From assembly GCA_937863215.1 (NCBI GenBank), contig CALMFQ010000501.1:1-14119 (forward strand): a stretch of 14,119 bases of DNA. Direction: 5' to 3'. Source of the stretch: an uncultured Pseudomonadota bacterium (lineage in GTDB: Bacteria > Pseudomonadota > Gammaproteobacteria > Burkholderiales > SCOH01). Position 1 is the stretch's first letter. Every line of letters begins with the position of its first letter. The notes under the pieces are model-generated. The model searched no databases. It had not been told where the DNA came from and saw only the letters and a list, made by a program, of their open reading frames with translations. Below are positions 1 through 6,293 of this stretch, one piece after another. The translations under genes were made by a program, and so were the position numbers.

Positions 1-128
1 CTTACCTGAAAACCCCGGGTATGGGGAGTGTGGGTTGGCGAGACGCTTACAGACGCTTACGCTACATGAGCCATGCAGCAAAAAACGCGCGGCCACGTTC
101 ACCCAGGCCCGCTGTACCTTGACAAAAC
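1..128. other. Gene-free end beyond the rplQ terminator
   Basis: No credible coding region is visible on either strand here. Minus-strand ATGs at 65-67 and 72-74 meet stops within a few codons, and the plus-strand reading frame that opens at 73 runs antisense into rplQ and resembles no known protein. The only structure seen is a 10-base tandem repeat at 41-60 and a weak 4-bp GC stem near 13-26. The stretch is probably the spacer between the alpha operon and the next gene outside the window. Confidence 0.6.
41..60. repeat. Two perfect tandem copies of a 10-base repeat
   Basis: AGACGCTTAC occurs twice head to tail. Read on the minus strand this is GTAAG-N5-GTAAG, a direct repeat with one helical turn between half-sites. 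OmpR-family response regulators such as CpxR (GTAAA-N5-GTAAA) bind sites with this geometry. The repeat is seen directly; a role as an operator for a gene beyond position 1 is inference only. Confidence 0.5.
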
Positions 129-157
129 AAAAAGCCCTCGCAAGCGAGGGCTTTTTT
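129..157 (-). terminator. Rho-independent terminator after rplQ
   Basis: A perfect GCCCTCG/CGAGGGC stem closes a 4-base loop (CTTG on the minus strand). On the minus strand it is preceded by A residues and followed by TTTTTGTTTTG. It lies 22 bases beyond the rplQ stop and so ends the whole alpha operon. The plus-strand side also carries six T residues, so the same hairpin could end transcription arriving from the left, making it a bidirectional terminator. Confidence 0.93.
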
Positions 158-179
158 ACAACCATGTTATGACCGCGAA

Positions 180-566
180 TTACTCGGCGGTAATAACTTC
201 GCCAACTTCCGGACGATCCAGCAGCTCAACGTACGCCATCGGCGCGTTGTCACCCTGACGGAAACCGCACTTCAGAATACGCAGATAGCCACCGTTACGG
301 GCTGCATAACGCGGGCCCAGTACGTCGAACAGCTTAACAACGATGTCGCGATCACGAGTACGGTCAAAAGCCAGACGGCGGTTTGCCAAGCTAGGCTTCT
401 TACCCAAGGTGATCAGCGGCTCTGCTACGCGGCGCAGCTCTTTTGCCTTCGGCAAAGTGGTCTTGATTACTTCTTCTTTCAACAGCGCATTAGCCAAGTT
501 ACGCAGCATGGCGAGACGATGGCTAGATGTACGGTTGAGCTTACGATTACTCAAACGGTGACGCAT
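180..566 (-). CDS. rplQ: 50S ribosomal protein L17
   Basis: L17 is a large-subunit protein that binds 23S rRNA near the exit-tunnel side and is the last gene of the alpha operon. The 128-residue product begins MRHRLSNRKLNRTSSHR and continues with the family's RLAMLRNLA segment, then an RRLAFDRTRD stretch and the G-[GN]-YLRILK-[CR]-G-R motif seen here as GGYLRILKCGFR. Length is close to E. coli L17 (127). The start is an ATG with a GGAAAGGA purine-rich Shine-Dalgarno sequence, 15 bases after the rpoA stop. A strong terminator follows. No anomaly seen. Confidence 0.98.
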   Translation of the reverse strand: MRHRLSNRKLNRTSSHRLAMLRNLANALLKEEVIKTTLPKAKELRRVAEPLITLGKKPSLANRRLAFDRTRDRDIVVKLFDVLGPRYAARNGGYLRILKCGFRQGDNAPMAYVELLDRPEVGEVITAE

Positions 567-581
567 GGTCAGTTCCTTTCC

Positions 582-1565
582 TTACGGTTTTTCCAAACCG
601 ACAGGCGGCCAGTTTTCCAGCTTCATGCCCAGCGTAAGACCCTTGGAAGCCAATACTTCCTTGATCTCGTTGAGCGATTTGCGTCCAAGATTCGGGGTCT
701 TCAAAAGTTCCGTTTCGGTACGCTGGATCAGGTCGCCAATGTAGTAAATGTTTTCCGCTTTCAGACAGTTGGCGGAACGAACGGTCAGCTCCAGATCATC
801 AACCGGGCGCAGCAAGATCGGGTCGATCTGCGGCGCGCGCGGCTCTTCCACCTCAACGGCAGTACCTTTGAGGTCGGCAAAAACCGACAGTTGATCAACC
901 AGGGTACGCGCAGCAAAACGCACAGCCTCTTCAGGCTCGATCACGCCATTGGTTTCGATGTCGATAACCAGCTTGTCGAGATCGGTACGTTGCTCCACAC
1001 GGGCACTTTCAACCGCGAAGCTGACTTTGCGGATCGGGCTGAAAGATGCATCCAGCAGAATGCTGCCGATAGAACGATTTTCGTCGTCCTTGGCGCGCAC
1101 CGTCGCCGGAACGTAACCACGTCCCTGCTCAACCTTGATTTCCATGTTGAGCTTGCCACCGGTCGACAGGTTGGCAATCACATGTTCAGGGTTGAGAATC
1201 TCGACATCGTGCGAAAGCTCGATATCGGCAGCGGTAACAATGCCCTCACCCTCTTTGTTGAGAGTCAGCACTGCGCCGTGGCGATTGTGCAGTTTCAAAA
1301 CCACACCCTTGAGGTTCAACAAGATATCGACGACGTCTTCACGCACACCGTCCAGCGCCGAGTACTCATGCAGCACACCTTCGATTTTTACTTCGGTGGG
1401 TGCATAACCCGGCATGGACGACAGCAACACTCGACGCAACGCATTGCCCAGCGTATGACCGTAACCGCGTTCGAACGGCTCCATCACAACGCGTGCCTGA
1501 TAAGGCGATACGTTTTGTACGTCGACGATGCGCGGTTTCAAAAATTCGGTAGCACTGCTTTGCAT
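582..1565 (-). CDS. rpoA: DNA-directed RNA polymerase subunit alpha
   Basis: The alpha subunit forms the dimer that nucleates RNA polymerase assembly and contacts UP elements and activators. The 327-residue product (E. coli 329) has the N-terminal dimerisation domain with GHTLGNALRRVLLSSMPG at about 37-53, a linker near 235-250, and a C-terminal domain. VRSANCLKAE at 262-271 keeps the DNA-binding residues equivalent to E. coli R265, N268, C269 and K271, and NLGRKSLNEI at 292-301 supplies the second DNA-contacting helix. The protein ends near ENWPP as usual. The ATG has an AAGGAAGG Shine-Dalgarno sequence. Lying 24 bases after rpsD and 15 before rplQ, it couples polymerase supply to ribosome synthesis. 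Confidence 0.99.
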   Translation of the reverse strand: MQSSATEFLKPRIVDVQNVSPYQARVVMEPFERGYGHTLGNALRRVLLSSMPGYAPTEVKIEGVLHEYSALDGVREDVVDILLNLKGVVLKLHNRHGAVLTLNKEGEGIVTAADIELSHDVEILNPEHVIANLSTGGKLNMEIKVEQGRGYVPATVRAKDDENRSIGSILLDASFSPIRKVSFAVESARVEQRTDLDKLVIDIETNGVIEPEEAVRFAARTLVDQLSVFADLKGTAVEVEEPRAPQIDPILLRPVDDLELTVRSANCLKAENIYYIGDLIQRTETELLKTPNLGRKSLNEIKEVLASKGLTLGMKLENWPPVGLEKP

Positions 1566-1589
1566 AACCCTTCCTTACTTGGCTAGAGC

Positions 1590-2213
1590 TTACTTCGAGT
1601 AGAATTCGACAACCAGTTGTTCGTTGATGTCGCCAGCCAGATCCGAACGTTCCGGAACGGATTTGTAAACCCCTTCCATTTTCTTCGAATCGACCTGAAC
1701 CCAACCCGGCATGCCGATTTGTTCAGCCAGTGCCAAAGCCTCCTGGATGCGAACCTGTTTCTTCGATTTCTCGCGAATCGAAACAACGTCGCCAGCCTTA
1801 ACCTGATAGGAAGGAATGTTTACTGCATTGCCATTCACACAGATTGCCTTGTGGCTTACCAACTGGCGTGCTTCAGCACGAGTCGAGCCAAAGCCCATGC
1901 GATAAACAACGTTATCCAGACGGGATTCCAGCAGCTTCAGCAGATTCTCGCCGGTCGAGCCCTTACGGCGCTCTGCCTCAGCAAAGTAGCCACGGAACTG
2001 ACGCTCCAGCACGCCGTAAATACGACGGATTTTCTGTTTCTCACGCAGTTGCACACCATAGTCAGACAGGCGGGCGCCACTCTTCTGACCATGCTGGCCC
2101 GGTGCGGAGTCCAGCTTACACTTAGTGTCGAGCGCACGACGCGCGCTCTTCAAAAACAGATCTGTGCCTTCGCGACGCGACAGCTTACATTTCGGTCCGA
2201 TATATCTCGCCAC
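1590..2213 (-). CDS. rpsD: 30S ribosomal protein S4 (GTG start)
   Basis: S4 is a primary 16S rRNA binder that starts assembly of the 30S body, and in E. coli it is the translational repressor of the alpha operon. The 207-residue product (E. coli 206) starts MARYIGPKCKLSRREGTDLF and has the S4 RNA-binding domain near 98-160 with SRLDNVVYRMGFG and ARQLVSHKAI. It ends INEQLVVEFYSK. Only Cys9 and Cys32 remain of the four-cysteine zinc site found in some S4 proteins, so this is the zinc-independent type. The initiator is GTG, set by GGAG seven bases upstream and by exact agreement with the family N-terminus. It follows rpsK by 15 bases. Confidence 0.98.
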   Translation of the reverse strand: MARYIGPKCKLSRREGTDLFLKSARRALDTKCKLDSAPGQHGQKSGARLSDYGVQLREKQKIRRIYGVLERQFRGYFAEAERRKGSTGENLLKLLESRLDNVVYRMGFGSTRAEARQLVSHKAICVNGNAVNIPSYQVKAGDVVSIREKSKKQVRIQEALALAEQIGMPGWVQVDSKKMEGVYKSVPERSDLAGDINEQLVVEFYSK

Positions 2214-2220
2214 AATTCTT

Positions 2221-2224
2221 CTCC
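2221..2224 (-). promoter_or_regulatory. Shine-Dalgarno sequence that fixes the rpsD GTG start
   Basis: GGAG lies seven bases before the GTG at 2211-2213, ideal spacing. No ATG nearby would give the conserved MARYIGP N-terminus. Confidence 0.8.
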
Positions 2225-2228
2225 AAAC

Positions 2229-2621
2229 TTAAATACGACGCTTTTTGGGCGGACGGCAGCCATTGTGCGGAACCGGCGTAACGTCAGAAATGCTGGTGAT
2301 CTTGAAACCCAGTGCATTCAACGCGCGAACAGCAGATTCACGACCAGGCCCTGGTCCCTTGATTCTCACTTCAAGGTTTTTCACGCCGAATTCCAGCGCG
2401 ACCTTGCCAGCCGCCTCGGCAGCAACCTGCGCGGCGAACGGAGTGGATTTACGAGAACCTTTAAAACCAGCACCGCCGGAGGTTGCCCAGGACAGGGCAT
2501 TGCCTTGACGGTCCGTGATGGTAACGATCGTATTGTTAAAAGAAGCGTGAACGTGGACGATGCCTTCCGATACGCTCTTTTTAACTTTCTTACGCACACG
2601 GGCAGTAGATGCTTTAGCCAT
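2229..2621 (-). CDS. rpsK: 30S ribosomal protein S11
   Basis: S11 sits on the 30S platform near the mRNA exit and contacts S7 and the Shine-Dalgarno helix region. The 130-residue product (E. coli 129) has the expected basic N-terminus, then GIVHVHASFNNTIVTITD, ALSWATSGGAGFKGSRKSTP, and the invariant C-terminus PHNGCRPPKKRRI. That tail contains the Asn known in E. coli to convert partly to isoaspartate. The ATG follows an AAGGAT Shine-Dalgarno sequence; the gene lies 19 bases after rpsM and 15 before rpsD. Second gene of the alpha operon, with nothing unusual. Confidence 0.98.
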   Translation of the reverse strand: MAKASTARVRKKVKKSVSEGIVHVHASFNNTIVTITDRQGNALSWATSGGAGFKGSRKSTPFAAQVAAEAAGKVALEFGVKNLEVRIKGPGPGRESAVRALNALGFKITSISDVTPVPHNGCRPPKKRRI

Positions 2622-2640
2622 TAATTCAATCCTTAACTAA

Positions 2641-3003
2641 TTACTTCTTGCCTGCGATAGCCTTGCGCGGACCTTTACGGGTACGGGCATTGGTACGGGT
2701 ACGCTGACCACGAACCGGCAAACCACGGCGATGACGGAGACCACGGTAGCAACCGAGATCCATCAGACGTTTGATATTCATGGTAACTTCGCGGCGCAGG
2801 TCACCCTCAACGGTGAATTTGCCCACTTCGTCACGCAGCTTGTCCATCTCAGCGTCGCTCAATTCCTTGATTTTGGTAGTGCGCGCGATACCCGCAGCAT
2901 CACAGATCAACTGTGCGCGGGTACGGCCAACACCATAAATCGCGGTCAAAGCGATTTCCGCATGTTGATGGTTGGCAATATTAACCCCAGCAATACGGGC
3001 CAT
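2641..3003 (-). CDS. rpsM: 30S ribosomal protein S13
   Basis: S13 is in the 30S head and forms the intersubunit bridges B1a/b to the 50S; its tail approaches the P-site tRNA. The 120-residue product begins MARIAGVNIANHQHAEIALT, carries the helix-two-turn-helix motif (YGVGRTRAQLICDAAGI), RGLRHRRGLPVRGQRTRTNA, and a lysine-rich tail. An in-frame ATG six codons upstream (to 3021) exists, but MARIAGV is the family start and GGGGAAG lies just upstream of it. This is the first gene of the alpha operon. Its candidate promoter is at 3032-3060, leaving an untranslated leader of only about 20 bases if that promoter is used. Confidence 0.98.
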   Translation of the reverse strand: MARIAGVNIANHQHAEIALTAIYGVGRTRAQLICDAAGIARTTKIKELSDAEMDKLRDEVGKFTVEGDLRREVTMNIKRLMDLGCYRGLRHRRGLPVRGQRTRTNARTRKGPRKAIAGKK

Positions 3004-3031
3004 ATGACTTCCCCATTTCAAAAAGTTGCGA

Positions 3032-3060
3032 ATACTATCATCGACTCCTTATGGAGTCAA
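3032..3060 (-). promoter_or_regulatory. Candidate alpha-operon promoter (sigma-70 type)
   Basis: On the minus strand TTGACT (3055-3060; five of six to TTGACA) is separated by exactly 17 bases from TAGTAT (3032-3037; four of six to TATAAT). Its position between rpmJ and rpsM matches that of the known alpha promoter in E. coli. Start of transcription would fall near 3025. It also overlaps a 6-bp inverted repeat. Strength and use are inferred. Confidence 0.65.
3043..3058 (-). repeat. Perfect inverted repeat inside the rpmJ-rpsM promoter
   Basis: GACTCC-ATAA-GGAGTC on the minus strand forms a 6-bp stem with a 4-base loop. It overlaps the last bases of the -35 hexamer and the spacer. No U-run follows, so it is not a terminator. 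It could be an operator or, in read-through RNA from rpmJ, a small hairpin or processing site. Confidence 0.6.
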
Positions 3061-3063
3061 CGC

Positions 3064-3177
3064 TTACCCCTGGCGTTGCTTGTGGCGCGGATCATCACAA
3101 ATCACGCGCAACACGCCATTACGACGGATCATCTTGCACTTGCGGCAAATCCGTTTTACCGACGGCTGAACTTTCAT
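3064..3177 (-). CDS. rpmJ: 50S ribosomal protein L36, zinc-binding form
   Basis: L36 is the smallest ribosomal protein and organises 23S rRNA at the base of the 50S stalk region. The 37-residue product reads MKVQPSVKRICRKCKMIRR at its start and ends DDPRHKQRQG. Cys11, Cys14, Cys27 and His32 form the CCCH zinc site, so this is the C+ (zinc-requiring) type, which under zinc starvation is often replaced by a C-minus paralogue in other species. The ATG follows AAAGGAAAAGGC. It lies 42 bases after infA and is the last gene of the spc operon, immediately upstream of the alpha promoter. Confidence 0.97.
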   Translation of the reverse strand: MKVQPSVKRICRKCKMIRRNGVLRVICDDPRHKQRQG

Positions 3178-3219
3178 GCCTTTTCCTTTCTACTTACTGG
3201 TCAACACCCCTAGCCTACC

Positions 3220-3438
3220 TTACTTGGCGCGGAAAACAATGCGCGCACGAGATAAATCGTAAGGCGTCAATTCGACGGTTACTTTATCCCCAGGCAGGAT
3301 TCGGATGTAGTGCATCCGCATCTTGCCGGAAATGTGCCCCAGAACTACATGGCCATTTTCCAGCTTGACACGAAATGTTGCGTTAGGCAGGGTTTCGAGA
3401 ATTTCACCCTGCATCTGGATCGTATCTTCCTTCGACAT
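3220..3438 (-). CDS. infA: Translation initiation factor IF-1
   Basis: IF-1 occupies the 30S A site during initiation and assists IF-2 and IF-3. The 72-residue product is a single OB fold: MSKEDTIQMQGEILETLPN, then FRVKLENGHVV, GHISGKMRMHYIRILPGDKV and TVELTPYDLSRARIVFR. Length equals E. coli IF-1 (72). A reading frame from an ATG at 3472-3474 would add 12 residues and overlap the secY stop; the family N-terminus argues for the ATG at 3436-3438, though its Shine-Dalgarno sequence (GGTCGAG) is weak, which suggests translational coupling to secY 16 bases upstream. Position between secY and rpmJ is typical of betaproteobacteria. Confidence 0.97.
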   Translation of the reverse strand: MSKEDTIQMQGEILETLPNATFRVKLENGHVVLGHISGKMRMHYIRILPGDKVTVELTPYDLSRARIVFRAK

Positions 3439-3454
3439 ATCTCGACCGATCGTC

Positions 3455-4771
3455 TCAACGAGCCTTGAGGCCACCTTTGAAGTTGGATTTCTTCAACAAG
3501 CTCTCATACTGTTGCGACATTATGTAGGATTGAACCTGCGCCATGAAATCCATGGTGACAACCACAATAATCAGCAGCGACGTACCACCGAAATAGAACG
3601 GTACATTCCACTTGACGATCAGAAACTCCGGCAGCAGACATACCAAAGTAATGTAAAGCGCACCGATCAACGTCAAACGAGTGATGATCTTCTCGATGTA
3701 ACGCGAAGTCTGTTCACCCGGACGAATACCGGGAACAAAAGCACCGCTTTTCTTCAGATTTTCTGCCGTTTCTTTCGGGCTGAATACCAAGGCCGTATAG
3801 AAGAAACAGAAGAAAATGATTGCTGCAGCATACAACAGTACATATACCGGTTGCCCCGGATGCAGCATATCGCCGAAGTCCTTCAGAAAATGAAGATGCT
3901 CGTTATTGCCAAACCAGCCAGCGATCGTTGCCGGGAACAAAATAATGCTCGAGGCAAAAATCGGCGGAATCACACCGGCAATATTGATTTTCAACGGCAA
4001 ATGCGTGCTTTGGCCCTGCATTACCCGATTGCCCACTTGGCGCTTGGCATAATTGACCAGAATCTTGCGCTGACCACGCTCGAAGAACACCACCAATGCC
4101 GTTACCAGCATGACACCGATAAACAACGCCAGCACGAACAGAACCGACAACGAGCCCTGATTCGCCAGCGAAAGGGTCTTGCCGATCGCGGCCGGTACTC
4201 CTGCAGCAATACCGGCACAAATGATCAGCGAAATACCATTGCCGATACCGCGCTCGGTAATCTGCTCGCCCAGCCACATCAGGAACATGGTACCGGTTAC
4301 CAAGGTAACCACTGTGGTCAAATAAAACTCTACCTGACCAGTTACCACCAAACCCGGCTGGCGGAACAGCATCACCGCTATACCAAAGCTCTGGAAAGTA
4401 GCCAGCAGCACCGTACCATAACGGGTATACGAAGTAATTTTGCGCCGCCCCTGCTCTCCCTCCTTCTTCAGCTCCTTGAGCTTCGGAAAGATTTCTGAAC
4501 CGAGCTGGATGATAATCGATGCCGAGATGTACGGCATGATTCCAATCGCGAATACGGTGAAACGCGACAACGCACCGCCGGAGAACATGTTGAACATGTC
4601 CAACAAGCCGGTTTTGGATGATTCAAACAGCTTGGCCAGCTCAGACGGATCAATACCGGGCACCGGAATATGCGCACCGATACGATATACAATAAGCGCC
4701 CCTAGTAAAAACCAGAGGCGCTTCTTGAGATCGCCGAACTTGTCAGCCGAGCCTAATAGCGGGTTCGCCAC
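3455..4771 (-). CDS. secY: Protein translocase subunit SecY (GTG start)
   Basis: SecY is the inner-membrane channel through which SecA pushes secretory proteins and ribosomes insert membrane proteins. From the GTG at 4769-4771 the protein has 438 residues with about ten hydrophobic segments. Signatures are GIMPYISASII (about 77-87), WLGEQITERGIGNGISLII (about 166-184), IPPIFASSIILFPATIAGWF (about 268-287) and the cytoplasmic loop GAFVPGIRPGEQ with the key Arg near 350 that contacts SecA and ribosomes. An upstream TTG at 4778-4780 would give 441 residues, but it abuts the AAGG Shine-Dalgarno sequence, whereas the GTG lies nine bases from it and yields MANPLLGSADKFGDLKKRL, which resembles betaproteobacterial SecY starts. 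It follows rplO by 11 bases. Confidence 0.96.
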   Translation of the reverse strand: MANPLLGSADKFGDLKKRLWFLLGALIVYRIGAHIPVPGIDPSELAKLFESSKTGLLDMFNMFSGGALSRFTVFAIGIMPYISASIIIQLGSEIFPKLKELKKEGEQGRRKITSYTRYGTVLLATFQSFGIAVMLFRQPGLVVTGQVEFYLTTVVTLVTGTMFLMWLGEQITERGIGNGISLIICAGIAAGVPAAIGKTLSLANQGSLSVLFVLALFIGVMLVTALVVFFERGQRKILVNYAKRQVGNRVMQGQSTHLPLKINIAGVIPPIFASSIILFPATIAGWFGNNEHLHFLKDFGDMLHPGQPVYVLLYAAAIIFFCFFYTALVFSPKETAENLKKSGAFVPGIRPGEQTSRYIEKIITRLTLIGALYITLVCLLPEFLIVKWNVPFYFGGTSLLIIVVVTMDFMAQVQSYIMSQQYESLLKKSNFKGGLKAR

Positions 4772-4780
4772 AGTACTCAA

Positions 4781-4785
4781 CCTTA
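4781..4785 (-). promoter_or_regulatory. Shine-Dalgarno sequence that decides the secY start
   Basis: TAAGG overlaps the rplO stop codon and lies nine bases before the GTG at 4769-4771. The TTG at 4778-4780 follows it with no spacing and so cannot use it. This supports the 438-residue form of SecY. Confidence 0.6.
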
Positions 4786-5217
4786 TTCAGTGATGGAACC
4801 ACCAGCCGCTTCGATCGCTGCCTTGGCACCCTTGGTGACCAGCAGACCACGAATCTTGAGCGGACGCTCAACGTTGCCCGACAGCACAACTTTCACGCTA
4901 CGTGCATGCTGATTGATCAAACCAGCCTGCAACAGTGCCAATGCATCGATCTCGTCAACCGGCAGGCCATTCAACTCGGAAGTACGAACTTCCTGGCTTT
5001 GACCCTTGGCCAGCGAAACGAAGCCACGCTTCGGCAGGCGGCGCTGCAGCGGCATCTGGCCGCCTTCGAAACCAACCTTGTGGAAGCCACCCGAACGCGA
5101 CTTCTGGCCTTTGTGACCACGGCCAGCGGTTTTACCCAAGCCACTGCCGATACCACGACCAACACGACGCTTGGCGTGTTTAGCACCCTCTGCGGGTTTA
5201 ATGGTGTTCAGTTGCAT
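4783..5217 (-). CDS. rplO: 50S ribosomal protein L15
   Basis: L15 is a late-assembling 50S protein whose extended N-terminal arm threads through 23S rRNA. The 144-residue product (same as E. coli) begins MQLNTIKPAEGAKHAKRRVG and has the glycine- and lysine-rich arm GRGIGSGLGKTAGRGHKGQK followed by SRSGG and EGGQMPLQRRLPKRGF. The globular C-terminal half ends with the family motif GAKAAIEAAGGS. The ATG follows the rpmD stop with no gap (TAAATG), so translation is probably coupled. It is directly upstream of secY, the usual arrangement. Confidence 0.98.
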   Translation of the reverse strand: MQLNTIKPAEGAKHAKRRVGRGIGSGLGKTAGRGHKGQKSRSGGFHKVGFEGGQMPLQRRLPKRGFVSLAKGQSQEVRTSELNGLPVDEIDALALLQAGLINQHARSVKVVLSGNVERPLKIRGLLVTKGAKAAIEAAGGSITE

Positions 5218-5400
5218 TTAGCCCTCGCACTTCAACAGGTAGCTGATCTTGTTGATCATGCCACGGTTTTCCGGGGTGTCCAGCACTTCAACGGTGTGGT
5301 TCATGCGGCGCAGACCCAAGCCACGAGCACAGGCCTTGTGCGCCTCAAGACGACCGATCAGGCTTTTCACCAGGGTCACTTTGATTTTGCCATTAGCCAT
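5218..5400 (-). CDS. rpmD: 50S ribosomal protein L30
   Basis: L30 is a small 50S protein with a ferredoxin-like fold. The 60-residue product (E. coli 59) reads KIKVTLVKSLIGR near the start, GLRRMNHTVEVLDTPENRGMI in the middle, and KISYLLKCEG at the end, matching the bacterial short L30. A longer frame beginning at 5451 was rejected because it lies inside rpsE and its first 17 residues are unrelated to the family. The ATG at 5398-5400 sits eight bases before the end of rpsE, so the genes overlap and are probably translationally coupled; rplO begins immediately after its stop. Confidence 0.97.
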   Translation of the reverse strand: MANGKIKVTLVKSLIGRLEAHKACARGLGLRRMNHTVEVLDTPENRGMINKISYLLKCEG

Positions 5401-5914
5401 TTGCCACCTCGCCCAGGATCTCGGCAACAGTCTTGCCACGCTTGGCAGCAATCTGTTCCGGAGTGCGCATATTCAACAAACCATTGATGGTCGCACGCAC
5501 CAAGTTGTACGGGTTGGTCGAGCCATGGCATTTTGCAGTAATGTTATGCACACCCATTACTTCAAATACCGCACGCATCGGGCCGCCGGCGATGATACCG
5601 GTACCTTCCGGAGCGGGCTGCATGAATACGGTAGTAGCGCCGTGTTTGCCAACAACTGCGTGTTGCAGCGTGCCGTTTTTCAACGCAACCTTGGCCAGCT
5701 TGCGACGTGCTTCATCCATTGCCTTTTGTACGGCTACCGGCACCTCTTTCGATTTGCCCTTGCCCATACCGATACCGCCGTTTCCGTCACCTACAACGGT
5801 CAGCGCGGCGAAGCCCATGATACGGCCACCTTTTACGACTTTGGTTACCCGATTAACGGATACCATCTTTTCGCGAAGGCCGTCTGTACGTTCTTCCAGT
5901 TCGTTCTTTGCCAT
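5393..5914 (-). CDS. rpsE: 30S ribosomal protein S5
   Basis: S5 lies at the back of the 30S, near the mRNA entry and the central pseudoknot, and influences decoding accuracy and spectinomycin sensitivity. The 173-residue product has the N-terminal double-stranded-RNA-binding fold with VNRVTKVVKGGRIMGFAAL near 20-38 (the spectinomycin loop region), VGDGNGGIGMGKGKSKEVP near 41-59, and a C-terminal domain with GTGIIAGGPMRAVFE and KCHGSTNPYNLVRATI. Slightly longer than E. coli S5 (167). It lies 12 bases after rplR and overlaps rpmD by eight bases. All conserved blocks look intact. Confidence 0.98.
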   Translation of the reverse strand: MAKNELEERTDGLREKMVSVNRVTKVVKGGRIMGFAALTVVGDGNGGIGMGKGKSKEVPVAVQKAMDEARRKLAKVALKNGTLQHAVVGKHGATTVFMQPAPEGTGIIAGGPMRAVFEVMGVHNITAKCHGSTNPYNLVRATINGLLNMRTPEQIAAKRGKTVAEILGEVANG

Positions 5915-5926
5915 TTTGAACCTCGA

Positions 5927-6280
5927 TTAGAATACCAGGCCGTTTTCACGGGCCGCGTCAGCCAGTGCTTTCACACGGCCATGGTATTTGAACCCGGAGC
6001 GATCGAATGCAACTTGCTCAACTCCGGCGGCTTTTGCTTTTTCAGCAATACGTTTGCCAACTAGGGCCGCGGCAGCGGTGTTACCACCGTTTTTGACGTC
6101 ATTACGCAGCTCGGCTTCCAGTGTCGATGCGCTTGCCAGAACACGACCGCCGGTCGCGTCGATCACTTGCGCATAGATGTGCTGGTTTGTGCGATGAATA
6201 GTCAACCGCACCATGTCAAGCGCCGCAATGCGTGCACGGGTTTTGCGTGCCCTACGCAGGCGAGTTTCCTTTTTATCCAT
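5927..6280 (-). CDS. rplR: 50S ribosomal protein L18
   Basis: L18 binds 5S rRNA and, with L5, anchors it in the central protuberance. The 117-residue product (identical length to E. coli) has an arginine-rich N-terminus (RLRRARKTRARI), then VRLTIHRTNQHIYAQVIDA, a GGNTAAAALVGKRIAEKAK segment, and the C-terminal FDRSGFKYHGRVKALADAAR, which is the strongly conserved block. The ATG lies 13 bases after the rplF stop and the stop is 12 bases before rpsE. No anomaly seen. Confidence 0.98.
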   Translation of the reverse strand: MDKKETRLRRARKTRARIAALDMVRLTIHRTNQHIYAQVIDATGGRVLASASTLEAELRNDVKNGGNTAAAALVGKRIAEKAKAAGVEQVAFDRSGFKYHGRVKALADAARENGLVF

Positions 6281-6293
6281 GGTAAAGCCTCAG

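Noticed and set aside
13..26. CCCC/GGGG stem followed by TTTT on the minus strand as a second terminator
   Set aside because: A 4-bp stem is too weak and a strong terminator already lies at 129-157.
519..1586. A 355-codon plus-strand open reading frame opposite rpoA
   Set aside because: It is the antisense shadow of a fully conserved rpoA; there is no independent evidence of coding.
3439..3474. A 12-residue N-terminal extension of IF-1
   Set aside because: The extension lies over the secY stop and is absent from the IF-1 family, which starts M-[AS]-KED.
3323..4498. A 391-codon plus-strand open reading frame opposite secY
   Set aside because: The antisense product is rich in His, Gln and Arg, as expected from the complement of a membrane-protein gene, and has no family resemblance.
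5401..5451. A 17-residue N-terminal extension of L30
   Set aside because: It lies within rpsE in another frame and does not resemble L30; the ATG at 5398-5400 gives the normal 60-residue protein.
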